Origin: Mycobacterium sp.
GTDB taxonomy: Bacteria; Actinomycetota; Actinomycetes; Mycobacteriales; Mycobacteriaceae
Length of the DNA stretch: 64,000 nt
Assembly (NCBI GenBank): GCA_003987775.1
Contig: RXJD01000023.1
Location: 186,001 to 250,000, forward strand
Reading direction: 5' to 3'
Shown: one piece after another, positions 10,171 to 18,746 of the stretch
Layout: each line of letters begins with the position of its first letter
Numbering within the stretch: the first letter of the stretch is position 1
Translations under genes and position numbers: made by a program
Notes under the pieces: generated by a model
The model's input: the letters and a program-made list of their open reading frames with translations, nothing else
What the model was told of the DNA's origin: nothing
Databases searched by the model: none

Positions 10171-10944
10171 GTGCCCACCCGTAACGACGCGCCACTCGGC
10201 GCCCCCTGCTGGATCGACCTGACCACATCCGACGTCGAGGTTGCGCAAGACTTCTACGGAACCGTCTTCGGGTGGACGTTCGAGTCCGCCGGACCCGACT
10301 ACGGCGGTTACGTCAATGCCGCCAAGGACGGTCGCGCCGTAGCCGGGCTGATGGCCAACAATCCCGAGTGGCAGGCTCCGGACAACTGGGCCACGTACTT
10401 CCACACCGCCGACATCAATGCGACGGTCTCGGCGATCGACGCTGCCGGCGGCTCAGGTTGCCTGCAGCCCATGGAGATTCCGGGCAAAGGTGTCATGGCG
10501 ACGGCCACCGACCCGGCCGGCGCCGCCTTCGGCCTGTGGCAGCCCGCGCAGCACCGCGGGTTCGAGGTGACCGGCGAGTCCGGCGCACCCGTCTGGCACC
10601 AGTTGACCACGCGTGACTTCCGCGCCGCCGTCGACTTTTACCGTGAGGTCTTCGGCTGGCACACCGAGCAGGTCAGTGACACCGACGAATTCCGTTACAC
10701 CACGGCATGGTTCGACGATCAGCAGTTGCTCGGCGTGATGGACGGAGCGGGATGCCTGCCGCAGGGTGTGCCGTCGCACTGGAGCATCTTCTTCGGGGCC
10801 GAAGACGTCGACAAGACGTTGCGGGTGATCGCCGACAACGGTGGGGCGGTGCTACGCGACGCCGAAGACACACCGTACGGCCGGCTGGCGGCAGCCACCG
10901 ATCCGACCGGAGTCGCCTTCAACCTGTCCTCGTTGGAGGGTTGA
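10171..10944 (+). CDS. Tandem VOC (glyoxalase/bleomycin-resistance) protein, Rv0911-like
   Basis: 257 residues made of two vicinal-oxygen-chelate modules. Module 1 spans about residues 8-120 (CWIDLTTSDVEVAQDFYGTVFGWTF) and module 2 about 132-257 (VWHQLTTRDFRAAVDFYREVFGWHTE). Each module ends in AxDPxGxxFxLW or a variant, as in the CFP-30B family. GTG at 10171 follows an AAGGAGG ribosome site by 5 bp. Probably a cytosolic metal-dependent lyase, isomerase or binding protein; the substrate cannot be read from the sequence. Matches Rv0911 in size and order. Confidence 0.9.
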   Translation: MPTRNDAPLGAPCWIDLTTSDVEVAQDFYGTVFGWTFESAGPDYGGYVNAAKDGRAVAGLMANNPEWQAPDNWATYFHTADINATVSAIDAAGGSGCLQPMEIPGKGVMATATDPAGAAFGLWQPAQHRGFEVTGESGAPVWHQLTTRDFRAAVDFYREVFGWHTEQVSDTDEFRYTTAWFDDQQLLGVMDGAGCLPQGVPSHWSIFFGAEDVDKTLRVIADNGGAVLRDAEDTPYGRLAAATDPTGVAFNLSSLEG

Positions 10945-10980
10945 GGGACGGTCGGGGCGCCGTGCACTAGCCTCGCAACC

Positions 10981-11409
10981 ATGAGTCGCCGTCCGGACCC
11001 AGGCTGGTTGGTGGCGCTGTTCGCGACCGCGGTGCTGGGCAGCGCCTGGATGCCGTGGTTGGCGACGAAGGTCAACGGCGGCGGCTGGGCGAATGCGATC
11101 GGGGGCACGCACGGCAGCCTCGAACTCCCGCGCGGCTTCGGGGCCGGCCAGCTCATCGTGTTGCTGTCGTCGACGCTGCTGGTGGCTGGCGCAATGGTTG
11201 GCCGCGGCCTGTCGGTACGGGCGGCTTCCATTGCTGCGCTGGTCATCTCGCTGCTGATCGGTGGGCTGATGGTGCTGTACTACCAGCGCAACGTCAATGC
11301 GCCGGTATCGGCCGAGTACGGGTTGTATGTCGGGGCGGCCGCCGCAGGGTGCGCCGTGCTGTGTGCGTTGTGGGCGGTGGCTGCCGCGGCGTTCGCCGGA
11401 CGCCGCTGA
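10981..11409 (+). CDS. Small four-helix membrane protein (Rv0912-like)
   Basis: 142 residues with four predicted transmembrane segments: WLVALFATAVLGSAWMPWL, LIVLLSSTLLVAGAMVG, SIAALVISLLIGGLMVLYY and LYVGAAAAGCAVLCALWAV. The loop between TM1 and TM2 is Gly-rich. No catalytic motif is visible. It matches M. tuberculosis Rv0912 by position and topology. It ends 10 bp before the convergent tetR stop. Function unknown. Confidence 0.8.
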   Translation: MSRRPDPGWLVALFATAVLGSAWMPWLATKVNGGGWANAIGGTHGSLELPRGFGAGQLIVLLSSTLLVAGAMVGRGLSVRAASIAALVISLLIGGLMVLYYQRNVNAPVSAEYGLYVGAAAAGCAVLCALWAVAAAAFAGRR

Positions 11410-11419
11410 AGGTGCCCCG

Positions 11420-12070
11420 TCAATCGGTAGGAGGCGCGTGCAGATACAGCGACGCCCAGATGATCTGCGCGAGGGAATCTGCTAGTCGCTCATCGACCCC
11501 GTCGCCCCCGTACCGCAGGATCTGGTGACAGGCGCGCTCCAGCATCCAGGTCAGCGACGCGGCCACTTCATGGCTGGGTAGGGATGGCCGGATGATGCCT
11601 TTGGCTTTGCCGGTTTCGATGACGAGCTGTTCGACGTTTGCCGTCGTGCGGTCCATGAGTGCCCGGTAGCTGTCACCGAACTCCGGGTCATACGTGGCTG
11701 TTTCCATCACGGCGGTCAGCAGCGCCTGGTGGCGCCGGTAGCTGGCCAGTATCCCGCGGATGGCGCGTTGCAGGTCGGCATACTCGTGCCGTTCAGCCGA
11801 CTCCCACCATTGGCGGGCAGCGGCTTCTTGCTCGACGAACACCTGCAACGTGAGTTGGCGCAAGAGTTGCGTTTTATCCCGGAAATACACGTAGAACGTG
11901 CGGCGTGACATGCCGGCCTCACTGGCAAGCCGGTCGACGCTCAGTTCGGTGAAGGTGGCCCCTTCAGCCATCAGCCGTTCGGTGGCCTCCAGGAGACGCT
12001 GCTCAATCACGGCCTGTCGGTGCCCGCGTTCGGGTCGATTGGCCGTCGACCGGCGGGTCACAGATGGCAT
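11420..12070 (-). CDS. TetR family transcriptional regulator
   Basis: 216 residues. The N-terminal domain of about 65 residues has the TetR HTH (FTELSVDRLASEAGMSRRTFYVYF, in parts), preceded by a basic arm. The C-terminal helices include WMLERACHQILRYGGDGVDERLADSLAQIIWASLY, seen in mycobacterial TetR proteins with lipophilic ligands. ATG at 12070 has a GAGGAGG site (GAGGAGGTTTCG) before it. It is divergent from the SnoaL-like gene, with a 25-bp palindrome between them (12115-12139), so it probably represses that two-gene unit and itself. This cluster interrupts the Rv0912-Rv0913c order of M. tuberculosis. Confidence 0.9.
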   Translation of the reverse strand: MPSVTRRSTANRPERGHRQAVIEQRLLEATERLMAEGATFTELSVDRLASEAGMSRRTFYVYFRDKTQLLRQLTLQVFVEQEAAARQWWESAERHEYADLQRAIRGILASYRRHQALLTAVMETATYDPEFGDSYRALMDRTTANVEQLVIETGKAKGIIRPSLPSHEVAASLTWMLERACHQILRYGGDGVDERLADSLAQIIWASLYLHAPPTD

Positions 12071-12114
12071 CGAAACCTCCTCGAGCGGTTACGGTAGCAA
12101 GGCCCCTGTGATTG

Positions 12115-12139
12115 CACAGTATGTGCTGCACACTATGTG
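12115..12139. promoter_or_regulatory. 25-bp TetR-type operator
   Basis: The sequence is at once an inverted repeat (CACA-N3-TGTGC-T-GCACA-N3-TGTG) and two direct 11-mers CACAGTATGTG / CACACTATGTG separated by CTG. It sits 45 bp from the TetR start and 66 bp from the SnoaL-like start. It is the only strong dyad in this divergent promoter. Confidence 0.65.
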
Positions 12140-12205
12140 TTGACAGGCTGGCGAGAGAGCCATACGCTCAGACGCACAGCCCAGTACCGATTGCAGGAGC
12201 CAATC

Positions 12206-12802
12206 ATGGCCAAACTCGACATCACGACCCAGATTCGCGGGATCGACGACTTTCTCGCCACCCTGGATAACCCGAGGCACCGCCAGATCATCGAAAACTA
12301 TCGCCGGCACGCGATTTTCGAGATCACCGGGAACAAGGACAAGATCTTCACACCTGACATGACTGTCGAAGAGCCGGTCTACTACGTCAATGGGAACTCA
12401 ATAAGCCTGACGCTCAACGGATTCGATGAGGTCTACGCGTTCTACACCTCGCTGCAGGAACAGGAATCGACCGTGATGGTCGTCGAGAACGAGAAGCTCG
12501 CGGTCGCCGATTGGGGTTTCGCGTCGGAAGCGATCTTCAATCGATTCATGCCCGGCTCGATGGTGCCGGACTTCGTCGACAGCAGCGCCGACCCCGGCAA
12601 GTTCTATATTCATCGTCAGTTGATCGCGATGATCTGGCCATACGACGAGCGTGGCCGGTTGGCCGGCGAGCATGTCTACGAGCACGCCCACAGTTCGCAG
12701 CTCATCGAGATCCCGGCCGACGAGTACATCACGATCGAGGAGGCCCGCGAAAAGCTGCTGCCGCTACAGCGCGCATTGCCGGTCTTCGAACCGGCGTGCT
12801 GA
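12206..12802 (+). CDS. SnoaL/NTF2-like protein of unknown function
   Basis: 198 residues. An N-terminal helical stretch (DDFLATLDNPRHRQIIENYRRHAIFEITG) is followed by alternating strands with VEEPVYYVNG, GFDEVYAFYTSL, ADWGFASEAIFNRFM and GEHVYEHAHSS, the pattern of an alpha+beta cone like SnoaL/NTF2 enzymes, which form a hydrophobic active-site pocket. ATG at 12206 is placed after GCAGGAGCC. It is followed at 12 bp by a VOC gene, so they form an operon under the divergent TetR. No catalytic residues can be assigned with confidence; a role in modifying a hydrophobic metabolite is inferred from fold and context only. Confidence 0.7.
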   Translation: MAKLDITTQIRGIDDFLATLDNPRHRQIIENYRRHAIFEITGNKDKIFTPDMTVEEPVYYVNGNSISLTLNGFDEVYAFYTSLQEQESTVMVVENEKLAVADWGFASEAIFNRFMPGSMVPDFVDSSADPGKFYIHRQLIAMIWPYDERGRLAGEHVYEHAHSSQLIEIPADEYITIEEAREKLLPLQRALPVFEPAC

Positions 12803-12814
12803 GGTTCGGTTGAC

Positions 12815-13345
12815 ATGAGTCGCGCATTGGGTGCGGCCCGCCAGAACGGCATGATCGTGGCGGATCTCGACAGGGCGATCGACCACTTCGTCGAAACACT
12901 CGGCGCCGGGCCCTTTTTCGTCATCCGCCATGTACCGCTGGAATATTTCACGTACCACGGTCGGCCGAGTGAACCCGATATCAGCATCGCACTGGGAAAC
13001 ATGGGTGAGCTTCAGCTGGAGTTGATCGAGCAGCACAACGAGGCCCCGTCACCGTATCGCCACTTCGCGGAGATTAAAAAGGCCGGCTTGCACCATATTT
13101 CGGCGTGGACGGACCGTTTCGAGGGTGTCATGGGTGAGTTGAGGGAGCGAGAGCGGATGCCCGACTGCGAAGGCGCCATCCTCGGTGGAGCCCGGTTCGC
13201 CTACTTCGGTTGTGACGCCGTGGATGGATCAGCCTTCGAGATCTCGGATTTGGGCGCGCAGAACGAGTTTGGAGCCATCCACGACCTCGTCCGCGAGGCG
13301 GCGCTGAATTGGGACGGTGCCGAGCCGCTCCGTCAGCTCGGCTGA
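12815..13345 (+). CDS. VOC family protein (methylmalonyl-CoA-epimerase/glyoxalase-like)
   Basis: 176 residues. The first half has QNGMIVADLDRAIDHFVETLGAGPFFV and the second GLHHISAWTDRFEGVMGEL, the paired beta-alpha-beta modules of the vicinal oxygen chelate fold. HHI in the second module and ELQLELIE in the first are the usual metal-ligand positions (His and Glu). The family includes epimerases and ring-cleavage enzymes. It is the second gene of the SnoaL-like operon. A convergent VOC gene (13367) follows; the two are not close paralogues. Confidence 0.75.
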   Translation: MSRALGAARQNGMIVADLDRAIDHFVETLGAGPFFVIRHVPLEYFTYHGRPSEPDISIALGNMGELQLELIEQHNEAPSPYRHFAEIKKAGLHHISAWTDRFEGVMGELRERERMPDCEGAILGGARFAYFGCDAVDGSAFEISDLGAQNEFGAIHDLVREAALNWDGAEPLRQLG

Positions 13346-13366
13346 GGACACGCAGCCGTCCTGCCG

Positions 13367-13840
13367 CTAGTTCGACGGAAACTCGTGTGTGCCCGACGCC
13401 GAACTACCGTCCGGCTCGTTCACGCCGTAGACGAAGGGCGCGAAGACGACCTCGCGGCCATCGGGATCCTGATAGGTGACCGCGCCCATGGCCGCCCAGT
13501 ACGGATGTTGCTCGACGCGTGGACACTGGGCCGCTTCCAGGCGTGCGATCGCCGCCTGCTGGGCCTGCTGATCCGGGAAGTACAGGCACAACTGTTCGTG
13601 CGGGTCCACCGCAATGGGTTCGACGGACTCCACGATCTCCATCGTCAGGTTCCAGCTGGGCAGTCCGAAGATGGCGCCGTTGCTGCCGTAGCTGTCACCG
13701 AACGTCTCGTGCAACGGCAGCCCCACCAATTCGCGGTAGAACCGCACCGTTTCCGTGAAATGAGAAGAACGACGGGCGAATCGGATGGAGCCGATCGGCG
13801 CCAACGACAGTGGCCAGTGAGTAGTGCGGTGCTTGCCCAT
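13367..13840 (-). CDS. VOC family protein
   Basis: About 157 residues. IGSIRFARRSSHFTETVRFYRELVGLPL opens a VOC module, and VTYQDPDGREVVFAPFVYG closes it with the usual DPDG-x-E metal ligand. It probably binds a divalent metal and a small hydrophobic substrate. ATG at 13840 is 4 bp downstream of the carotenoid oxygenase stop; an in-frame GTG at 13861 would overlap that gene. It is therefore likely the last gene of the minus-strand operon 16602-13367 (thiolase-like, carotenoid oxygenase, VOC). Confidence 0.78.
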   Translation of the reverse strand: MGKHRTTHWPLSLAPIGSIRFARRSSHFTETVRFYRELVGLPLHETFGDSYGSNGAIFGLPSWNLTMEIVESVEPIAVDPHEQLCLYFPDQQAQQAAIARLEAAQCPRVEQHPYWAAMGAVTYQDPDGREVVFAPFVYGVNEPDGSSASGTHEFPSN

Positions 13841-13844
13841 GTGA

Positions 13845-15371
13845 CTAGAGCCCGACCGCACCTGCGGCCGTCTCGGCGTGATTCCACCGGCGCAATTCCC
13901 CGCCGGGCACCCAGGTCGAATGCGTCCCGCTGCAAATCCGTTCCGGCAGCGCCAATTTGCACACCGGACCGTCGCCGACCCGGGCCGCGTCGAACACCAG
14001 GCAGTACGATGCGTCGGCGTTCATGTCGGTGGTCAGGGTCACCAGGTAGCCGTCATCCTCAGCGCCGCTGGCGCCCGCGCGGGGAGCCATCGCCGTCTCG
14101 CTGCCGTAGACGCCGTCGCCCAACGAGTAGCGCTCCTCGCGGCCGGTGAGCAGATCGTGCTTGACCAGACCGTCGAACAGGAACCAGCCCGGCTTGCCCG
14201 AAGCGGCATAGACGTACCGGTACGGGGAAGTCGCGTAGTCGGCGTTGATCATGCCGAATTCGGTGATGCACTCCGACAGTGACTCTTCCTTCACCGCGCC
14301 GGTGACCAGGTTGAACCGCCACCGGTGCAGCCTGGCCTGCATCCGATCCAACGCCAGGAACCGAAACAGCTTCTCCCACTTGCCAGCCGGCCCGGCGCCA
14401 CTCTCCTGAGGTTGGGGAGAGCCTTCGAAGAAGCCGTCGAGCACGATCTCGTCGCCGTCCTCATAGGCGTTGGTGAAGTGCAGCACGAACGTCGGGTCCG
14501 CCTCGAACCACCGGATCTCCTTGCTCGAGCCGCGCCGCGGAATCACCGCGAAGCGTGACGGCATCTCCGGGTAGAAGCGCGGCAGATGAACCTTGTGCTC
14601 CAGCAGTCCGGGATCCCAGAAGAGCGGGAAATCGTTGAGGATGGCGTAGTTTTCGGTGAACGCCATGTCGTGTGGCAGCCGGGGACCCGGCAGCGGTATG
14701 TCCACATAGTGGGCAAGATCGTTGTTCTCGTCGACTACGCCGTAGCGCATGTACGGGTCCTGCTTGCTGTAATTGAAGAACAACAACTCGCCGGTCTTGT
14801 TGTCCACCTTGGGATGCGCCGAGACGCCCCAGTCCGCCGGGAATCCGCCGTTCCAGCTCTCCTTGCCCAGCGTGTCACCCGTATACGGGTCTACCCGGTA
14901 TAGGTCGCCGCACTGGTAGAAGCTGGTGAGGGCGACGCCGCGGTGCACGATGACATCCGTGCTCGACGCGTCCTTCATCAGCTCGCGTGCGCCCCAGCCT
15001 TTTTCGCGTTTGGCAAACTGCACCGGCTCGGCCAGGCCCGGCCACAGGGGTTCCCCCGCCTCGTTTTCCGCCAGAAAACCGTCGGTCTGTACGAATCGGT
15101 TGCGGTAGAACGCCTTTCCATCGCGAAATCCCACCACGTGCACCATGCCGTCGCCGTCGAAAGGATGGTAGGTCTTGAACGCCGGGTGTAGTGGGTTCTC
15201 GGTGTTACGTAGATAGATGCCGTCCAGATCGGCCGGAATCTCACCCTCCACCACGGTCAGGTTGTCGGCGTCCCACTCCGTGGTCTGCGGTCGCCACGGG
15301 CCGGTGCGGTAAGGGTGGTCGTCATCCTCGGGCAGTGTCGACAGGTACTTGCCAATCACCTCGACGTCCAT
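13845..15371 (-). CDS. Carotenoid cleavage oxygenase (RPE65/lignostilbene dioxygenase family), Rv0913c-like
   Basis: 508 residues. GIYLRNTENP and HPFDGDGMVH near the N-terminus are hallmark segments of the seven-bladed beta-propeller carotenoid oxygenases. Iron-ligand histidines are visible in WGVSAHPK, LPHDMAFTENY, VLHFTNAYED and the C-terminal CSGTHSTWVPG. The enzyme cleaves a C=C bond of a carotenoid, stilbene or related polyene with O2 and Fe(II). ATG at 15371 is 1 bp from the stop of the thiolase-like gene, so the two are cotranscribed as in M. tuberculosis Rv0914c-Rv0913c (501 residues recalled). The substrate is not known. Confidence 0.92.
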   Translation of the reverse strand: MDVEVIGKYLSTLPEDDDHPYRTGPWRPQTTEWDADNLTVVEGEIPADLDGIYLRNTENPLHPAFKTYHPFDGDGMVHVVGFRDGKAFYRNRFVQTDGFLAENEAGEPLWPGLAEPVQFAKREKGWGARELMKDASSTDVIVHRGVALTSFYQCGDLYRVDPYTGDTLGKESWNGGFPADWGVSAHPKVDNKTGELLFFNYSKQDPYMRYGVVDENNDLAHYVDIPLPGPRLPHDMAFTENYAILNDFPLFWDPGLLEHKVHLPRFYPEMPSRFAVIPRRGSSKEIRWFEADPTFVLHFTNAYEDGDEIVLDGFFEGSPQPQESGAGPAGKWEKLFRFLALDRMQARLHRWRFNLVTGAVKEESLSECITEFGMINADYATSPYRYVYAASGKPGWFLFDGLVKHDLLTGREERYSLGDGVYGSETAMAPRAGASGAEDDGYLVTLTTDMNADASYCLVFDAARVGDGPVCKLALPERICSGTHSTWVPGGELRRWNHAETAAGAVGL

Positions 15372-15372
15372 G

Positions 15373-16602
15373 TCACATTCCTCGCGTAGTGCTGACAACG
15401 AAACTGACCGTGGTGGCGGTACTGCCGCCGAAGTTCAACGTGCCGAAGGTCTTCGCTCCGTCGATCTGATAGTCGCCGGCCGCGCCGCTGACCTGCTTGG
15501 CCGCGTCGAGCAACATCCGCACCCCCGATGCCCCGACCGGATGCCCACCGCCGATCAGGCCGCCGCTGGGGTTGATCGGAAGTCGCCCGCCGATCTCGAT
15601 CTCGCCGTTCTCGATGGCCTTCCACGACTCGCCGGGGCCGGTGAGCCCGATGTGATCGATGGCCAGGTACTCGCTCGGGGTGAAGCAGTCGTGCACCTCG
15701 AAACCGTCGACGTCGTCCAGCGTGACTTCGGCGCGGCGCAATGCGTCCAGTACCGCGGCTCGCACATGGGGGAGCACGTAAGGATCGTCGGCCGCGCGGT
15801 CGAGTTTCTGGCGCAACCCCAGCCCGACAGTGCGATGGCCCCAGCCGTCGATGCGACCCACCGGCCGCGCGTCGGGGTGATCCCGCAGATAGGCGTCGCT
15901 GACCAGGACCACGCCCGCGCCGCCGTCGGTCATCTGACTGCAGTCCAGCCGCCGCAACCGCCCCTCGGTGATCGGGTTGGTCTCGTCGTTGTCGGTGATC
16001 GGATCCGGAACCGTCCAGCCCCGCGTCTGCGCATTCGGGTTGCGGCGCGCGTTGGCGTAGTTGACCGCAGCGATGGCCCTCAGATGGGTGTCGTCCAGTC
16101 CGTAGCGCCGGTCGTACTCCTCGGCGACCTCCGCGAACATCGACGGCCACAGGTACCGCGCGTCGGCGCCCTCGTGTCCGGTCCAGGCCGCTGCTCCCAG
16201 ATACTGAGCGGCGGTGTCACCGGGCACGGTCTTCTCCAACTCGAGTCCGACGACCAGTGCGCTGTCATACGCCCCGGATCGCAGGTCGGCCATCGCCGCC
16301 AGGGCCGCTACGCTGCCCGACGCGCACGCCGCCTCGTGTCGCGACGCGGGCGTGTCCCAGAGGTCGCCACACACCGTGGCGGGCATCGCGCCCAGATGTC
16401 CTTGTGTGGCGAACATCTCACCGAAGGCATTGCCGACATGGACCACTCCGACCGTCGCGGCGTCCACACGCGCCTGCTCGAGTGTGCCGTCCACGACCTC
16501 ACTGGTCAGCGCGGCGAAGTCGCGCCCCTCCCGGGTGAGATTGCGAGCGAAGTCACTTTGATAGCCACCCAGAATCCATATGCCAGCAGATGAGCCACCC
16601 AT
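15373..16602 (-). CDS. Thiolase-like lipid-transfer protein / acetyl-CoA acetyltransferase (Rv0914c-like)
   Basis: 409 residues of thiolase fold. The nucleophile region is SRHEAACASGSVAALAA with Cys near residue 93. The C-terminal half carries DGFEVHDCFTPSEYLAIDHIGL and NPSGGLIGGGHPVGASGVRM, the HxC/GHP motifs of the SCP2-thiolase (acetyl-CoA C-acetyltransferase-like) branch used with sterol and polyketide-like acyl-CoAs. It matches Rv0914c. ATG at 16602 opens MGGSSAGIWILGGYQSDFARN; the longer upstream frame to 16866 has no recognisable homology and crosses the promoter. Likely acts on acyl-CoAs in the cytosol together with the downstream oxygenase. Confidence 0.9.
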   Translation of the reverse strand: MGGSSAGIWILGGYQSDFARNLTREGRDFAALTSEVVDGTLEQARVDAATVGVVHVGNAFGEMFATQGHLGAMPATVCGDLWDTPASRHEAACASGSVAALAAMADLRSGAYDSALVVGLELEKTVPGDTAAQYLGAAAWTGHEGADARYLWPSMFAEVAEEYDRRYGLDDTHLRAIAAVNYANARRNPNAQTRGWTVPDPITDNDETNPITEGRLRRLDCSQMTDGGAGVVLVSDAYLRDHPDARPVGRIDGWGHRTVGLGLRQKLDRAADDPYVLPHVRAAVLDALRRAEVTLDDVDGFEVHDCFTPSEYLAIDHIGLTGPGESWKAIENGEIEIGGRLPINPSGGLIGGGHPVGASGVRMLLDAAKQVSGAAGDYQIDGAKTFGTLNFGGSTATTVSFVVSTTRGM

Positions 16603-16900
16603 ACGCGGCACGGTACTCCCAGGTCGGACCACGCATCCACGGCATAGGCGGGCGAGTGGGAAAAGGCCGAAATAAAGCGGTCCCGTCGGCTCTCGGGCTG
16701 AACCGACGGGACCTGGGTGGGCATATAGGCCGGCCGATACGCCCACCTCCGTTTCATCATTGCCATCTCTGGCGAAAGACAAACATCTCTTCTTGACAAC
16801 GTCTGCTCCGCTGCGCCGAAGTAGACGCCGAACTGTAGAAGCGCGAAGAACATTGGGGCGGAGCAACTGTTGACAAAAGTTTCTACACCGCGACTGTGAT
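16603..16900. other. Intergenic region upstream of the Rv0914c-like gene
   Basis: About 300 bp between the PPE stop and the thiolase-like start, both on the minus strand. Base composition is lower in GC toward 16860-16915. An inverted pair TGTAGAA (16834-16840) / TTCTACA (16880-16886) and the string CAACTGTTGAC (16864-16874) are visible. They probably mark the promoter/operator of the 16602-13367 operon; nothing coding is supported. Confidence 0.4.
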
Positions 16901-18127
16901 TTATTGCGGACGGTTGCCCATCGGGCCCGGGCCGGCGGGCGGCTGCTGGATCACCACGACGGTGGGCTTGCGCTTGGGCTGCCCGTCTTCTTCGGTCTGA
17001 ACCTCAGGGCTCGCCGGACCCGGGCCCGTGCCGCCACGGCCGGCCATCCCCGCCAGAGCCATGCCGCCCAGCAGGGCCGCCGGCGCCGCGCCCAGGTTCA
17101 CCGGCGCGGGGCCTACGGCAGCCCCGGCGCCGGGCAGTGACTGGACCGCCAGCCGGATCTCCGGAGCGGCCACCGTCCAGCTGTGCGGGACGGTCAGCGC
17201 ACCCACCAATGCGGCCTGGCCCACGCCGGCGGCCGCCGGCGCTGTGCCCACGCTGGGTTCGGCGTCGCGCCGGGATCCGAGTGTGCTGCCTTCGGTGGGC
17301 TGCACCGCGTCATCGCCGGGTTGTGGCTTGCTCGTGTTGCCATAGCTGTAGATCCACGGTCGGGCGGTGTTGACCGCGGACAGCGACAAGCTGGCCGTGG
17401 CGGTGATCGCGATGTAGGCGGCGGCGATGTCCAGGTCCCCAATCGGGGTCGGGATCGCCGCGGCCGACGCCTGGGTCAGCGACGCGGCCGGTGATATCAG
17501 CTCGGCAAGTCCTTGCAGCGTCTGGGCCGAGATCGACGACAGCAAGTCCATCGCGGTTTGCTGCGCTGCCGCGGCCGCGGCCGCCGGGCCCGCCGGGTCG
17601 GCGGCCTGAGCCGGGGCGGTGAAGGACGGCAACGCCACCGCCGCCTCCGACGAGGCCGCGTAGGCGAACATCGCGGCCGCATCCTGTGCCCACATCTCGG
17701 CGTACTCCGCCTGCAGTGCCTCGATCGCGGGACTGTTCTGGCCCAGCAGATTGGTCGCGGCCAGCGACATCAACTGTTCACGATTGGCGCTGATCAAGGG
17801 CGGTGGCACCGTCATCGCGAACGCCGTCTCGTAGGCCGCGGCGGCGGTTCGGGCCTGCGTGGCCGTACGTTCGGTGAGCAAGGCGGCCGCACTCAGCCAC
17901 CCCGCATACGGTGCGACCGCGGCCGCCATCGAGGCCGACGCCGGACCCAGCCACGATTCGACCGACAGGCCGGCGAGCACGGTGGCGTAGGAGGTCGCGG
18001 CTGAATTCAGCACGGCGGCCACCCCGTCCCAGGCGTTTGCCGCGGTCAGCATCGAACCCGCCCCCGGACCTTCGTACATCCGGGCTGAATTAACCTCCGG
18101 CGGCAACAGCCCGAAGTCGGTGGCCAA
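16901..18127 (-). CDS. PPE14: PPE family protein, SVP subgroup (PPE14-like)
   Basis: 408 residues from a TTG start at 18127 (TAGGAA ribosome site upstream). The PPE domain covers about residues 1-180: DFGLLPPEVNSARMY has the PPE motif, and WLGPAS and AEYAEMWAQDAAAMF are the WxG-like turn and the conserved WAQD. The SVP signature is VGALTVPHSW around residue 325. The tail is Pro/Gly/Lys rich (KRKPTVVVIQQPPAGP). PPE proteins leave the cell through ESX secretion as heterodimers with a PE partner, which is broken here (see 18136-18234). Order after Rv0914c and sequence match M. tuberculosis PPE14 (Rv0915c). Confidence 0.9.
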   Translation of the reverse strand: MATDFGLLPPEVNSARMYEGPGAGSMLTAANAWDGVAAVLNSAATSYATVLAGLSVESWLGPASASMAAAVAPYAGWLSAAALLTERTATQARTAAAAYETAFAMTVPPPLISANREQLMSLAATNLLGQNSPAIEALQAEYAEMWAQDAAAMFAYAASSEAAVALPSFTAPAQAADPAGPAAAAAAAQQTAMDLLSSISAQTLQGLAELISPAASLTQASAAAIPTPIGDLDIAAAYIAITATASLSLSAVNTARPWIYSYGNTSKPQPGDDAVQPTEGSTLGSRRDAEPSVGTAPAAAGVGQAALVGALTVPHSWTVAAPEIRLAVQSLPGAGAAVGPAPVNLGAAPAALLGGMALAGMAGRGGTGPGPASPEVQTEEDGQPKRKPTVVVIQQPPAGPGPMGNRPQ

Positions 18128-18135
18128 CTCGGTTC

Positions 18136-18234
18136 CTATCGCGCCGAGGTCGCGTTGGCCGCGGTCGACCCGATCGCCTGCGGGTTGCGTGCAGCCGATG
18201 CCGACGTCTCCGGGTGCGTGACCACAAACGACAT
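18136..18234 (-). pseudogene. Truncated PE gene (32-codon remnant) upstream of PPE14
   Basis: The minus strand from ATG 18234, six bases after a strong AAAGGAG site, encodes MSFVVTHPETSASAARNPQ and then AIGSTAANATSAR before TAG at 18136. The first residues are the PE domain consensus (MSFVVTHPE, the PE motif at residues 8-9, then AA...NL..IGS). A normal PE domain has about 99 residues; the helical hairpin's second half is missing, and the PPE start follows 8 bp later. It sits in the PE7 position before PPE14. It is either dead or retained as a translated leader that couples PPE translation. Confidence 0.75.
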
Positions 18235-18414
18235 CCGAGTCTCCTTTGACCGATGGCCGAACCGAAGTGCCTGCGCCGTACGGAAATTGGAAATCACGGG
18301 GGTGATGGCCAGTCCCGGACGCCGGCACGTCCTAGCTGCAGGTTACTGCTTTGGTGACCTAACGGCTTCAGGTTTGGCGGCGATCTTGTGAAGAAATCGG
18401 TTTGCCGCTGTGCG

Positions 18415-18645
18415 TCAGGGCAGCGGTGGTGCGGGCGGAGCCGAGAGGGCCGGGGGAGCGTCCAGGGTCGACGGCGGCGTCAGGGTGGTCAGCGGCGTCA
18501 GCGTGGTTGTCGGGGTCGCCGTGGTGTCGTTCATCGAGGTCGCCTGCTGGTTGTCCGAGCCGAGGCCCAGGGTTGCCGTCAGCGCTATGGCGGTTGCCGC
18601 GAAGGCGCAGTAGATGCCGACGTATTTGATCGTTGGGCCGCTCAT
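18415..18645 (-). CDS. Small membrane-anchored Thr/Pro-rich protein
   Basis: 76 residues from ATG 18645, preceded by a GAGGAG ribosome site. One membrane or signal segment (YVGIYCAFAATAIALTATLGLG) is followed by a low-complexity tail of Thr, Pro, Leu and Ala (TTTLTPLTTLTPPSTL...APPAPPLP). It looks like a secreted or anchored surface peptide. An AATACG / CGTATT inverted pair at 18670-18694 lies in its upstream region. I recognise no family. The tail repeats mean the coding call rests mainly on the ribosome site and signal-like helix. Confidence 0.55.
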   Translation of the reverse strand: MSGPTIKYVGIYCAFAATAIALTATLGLGSDNQQATSMNDTTATPTTTLTPLTTLTPPSTLDAPPALSAPPAPPLP

Positions 18646-18746
18646 GTCAGTTCTCCTCATTTGGACCGCAATACGAATCTTTTGTGTCCGTATTACGGAT
18701 CACGATAACTGCTGTTCGGGCGCCGGGCAAGCACGAATGAGCTCGT

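Noticed and set aside
16864..16874. CAACTGTTGAC as a full TetR operator before the thiolase-like operon
   Set aside because: Only one arm and the centre match the 458-473 palindrome; a chance match is possible.
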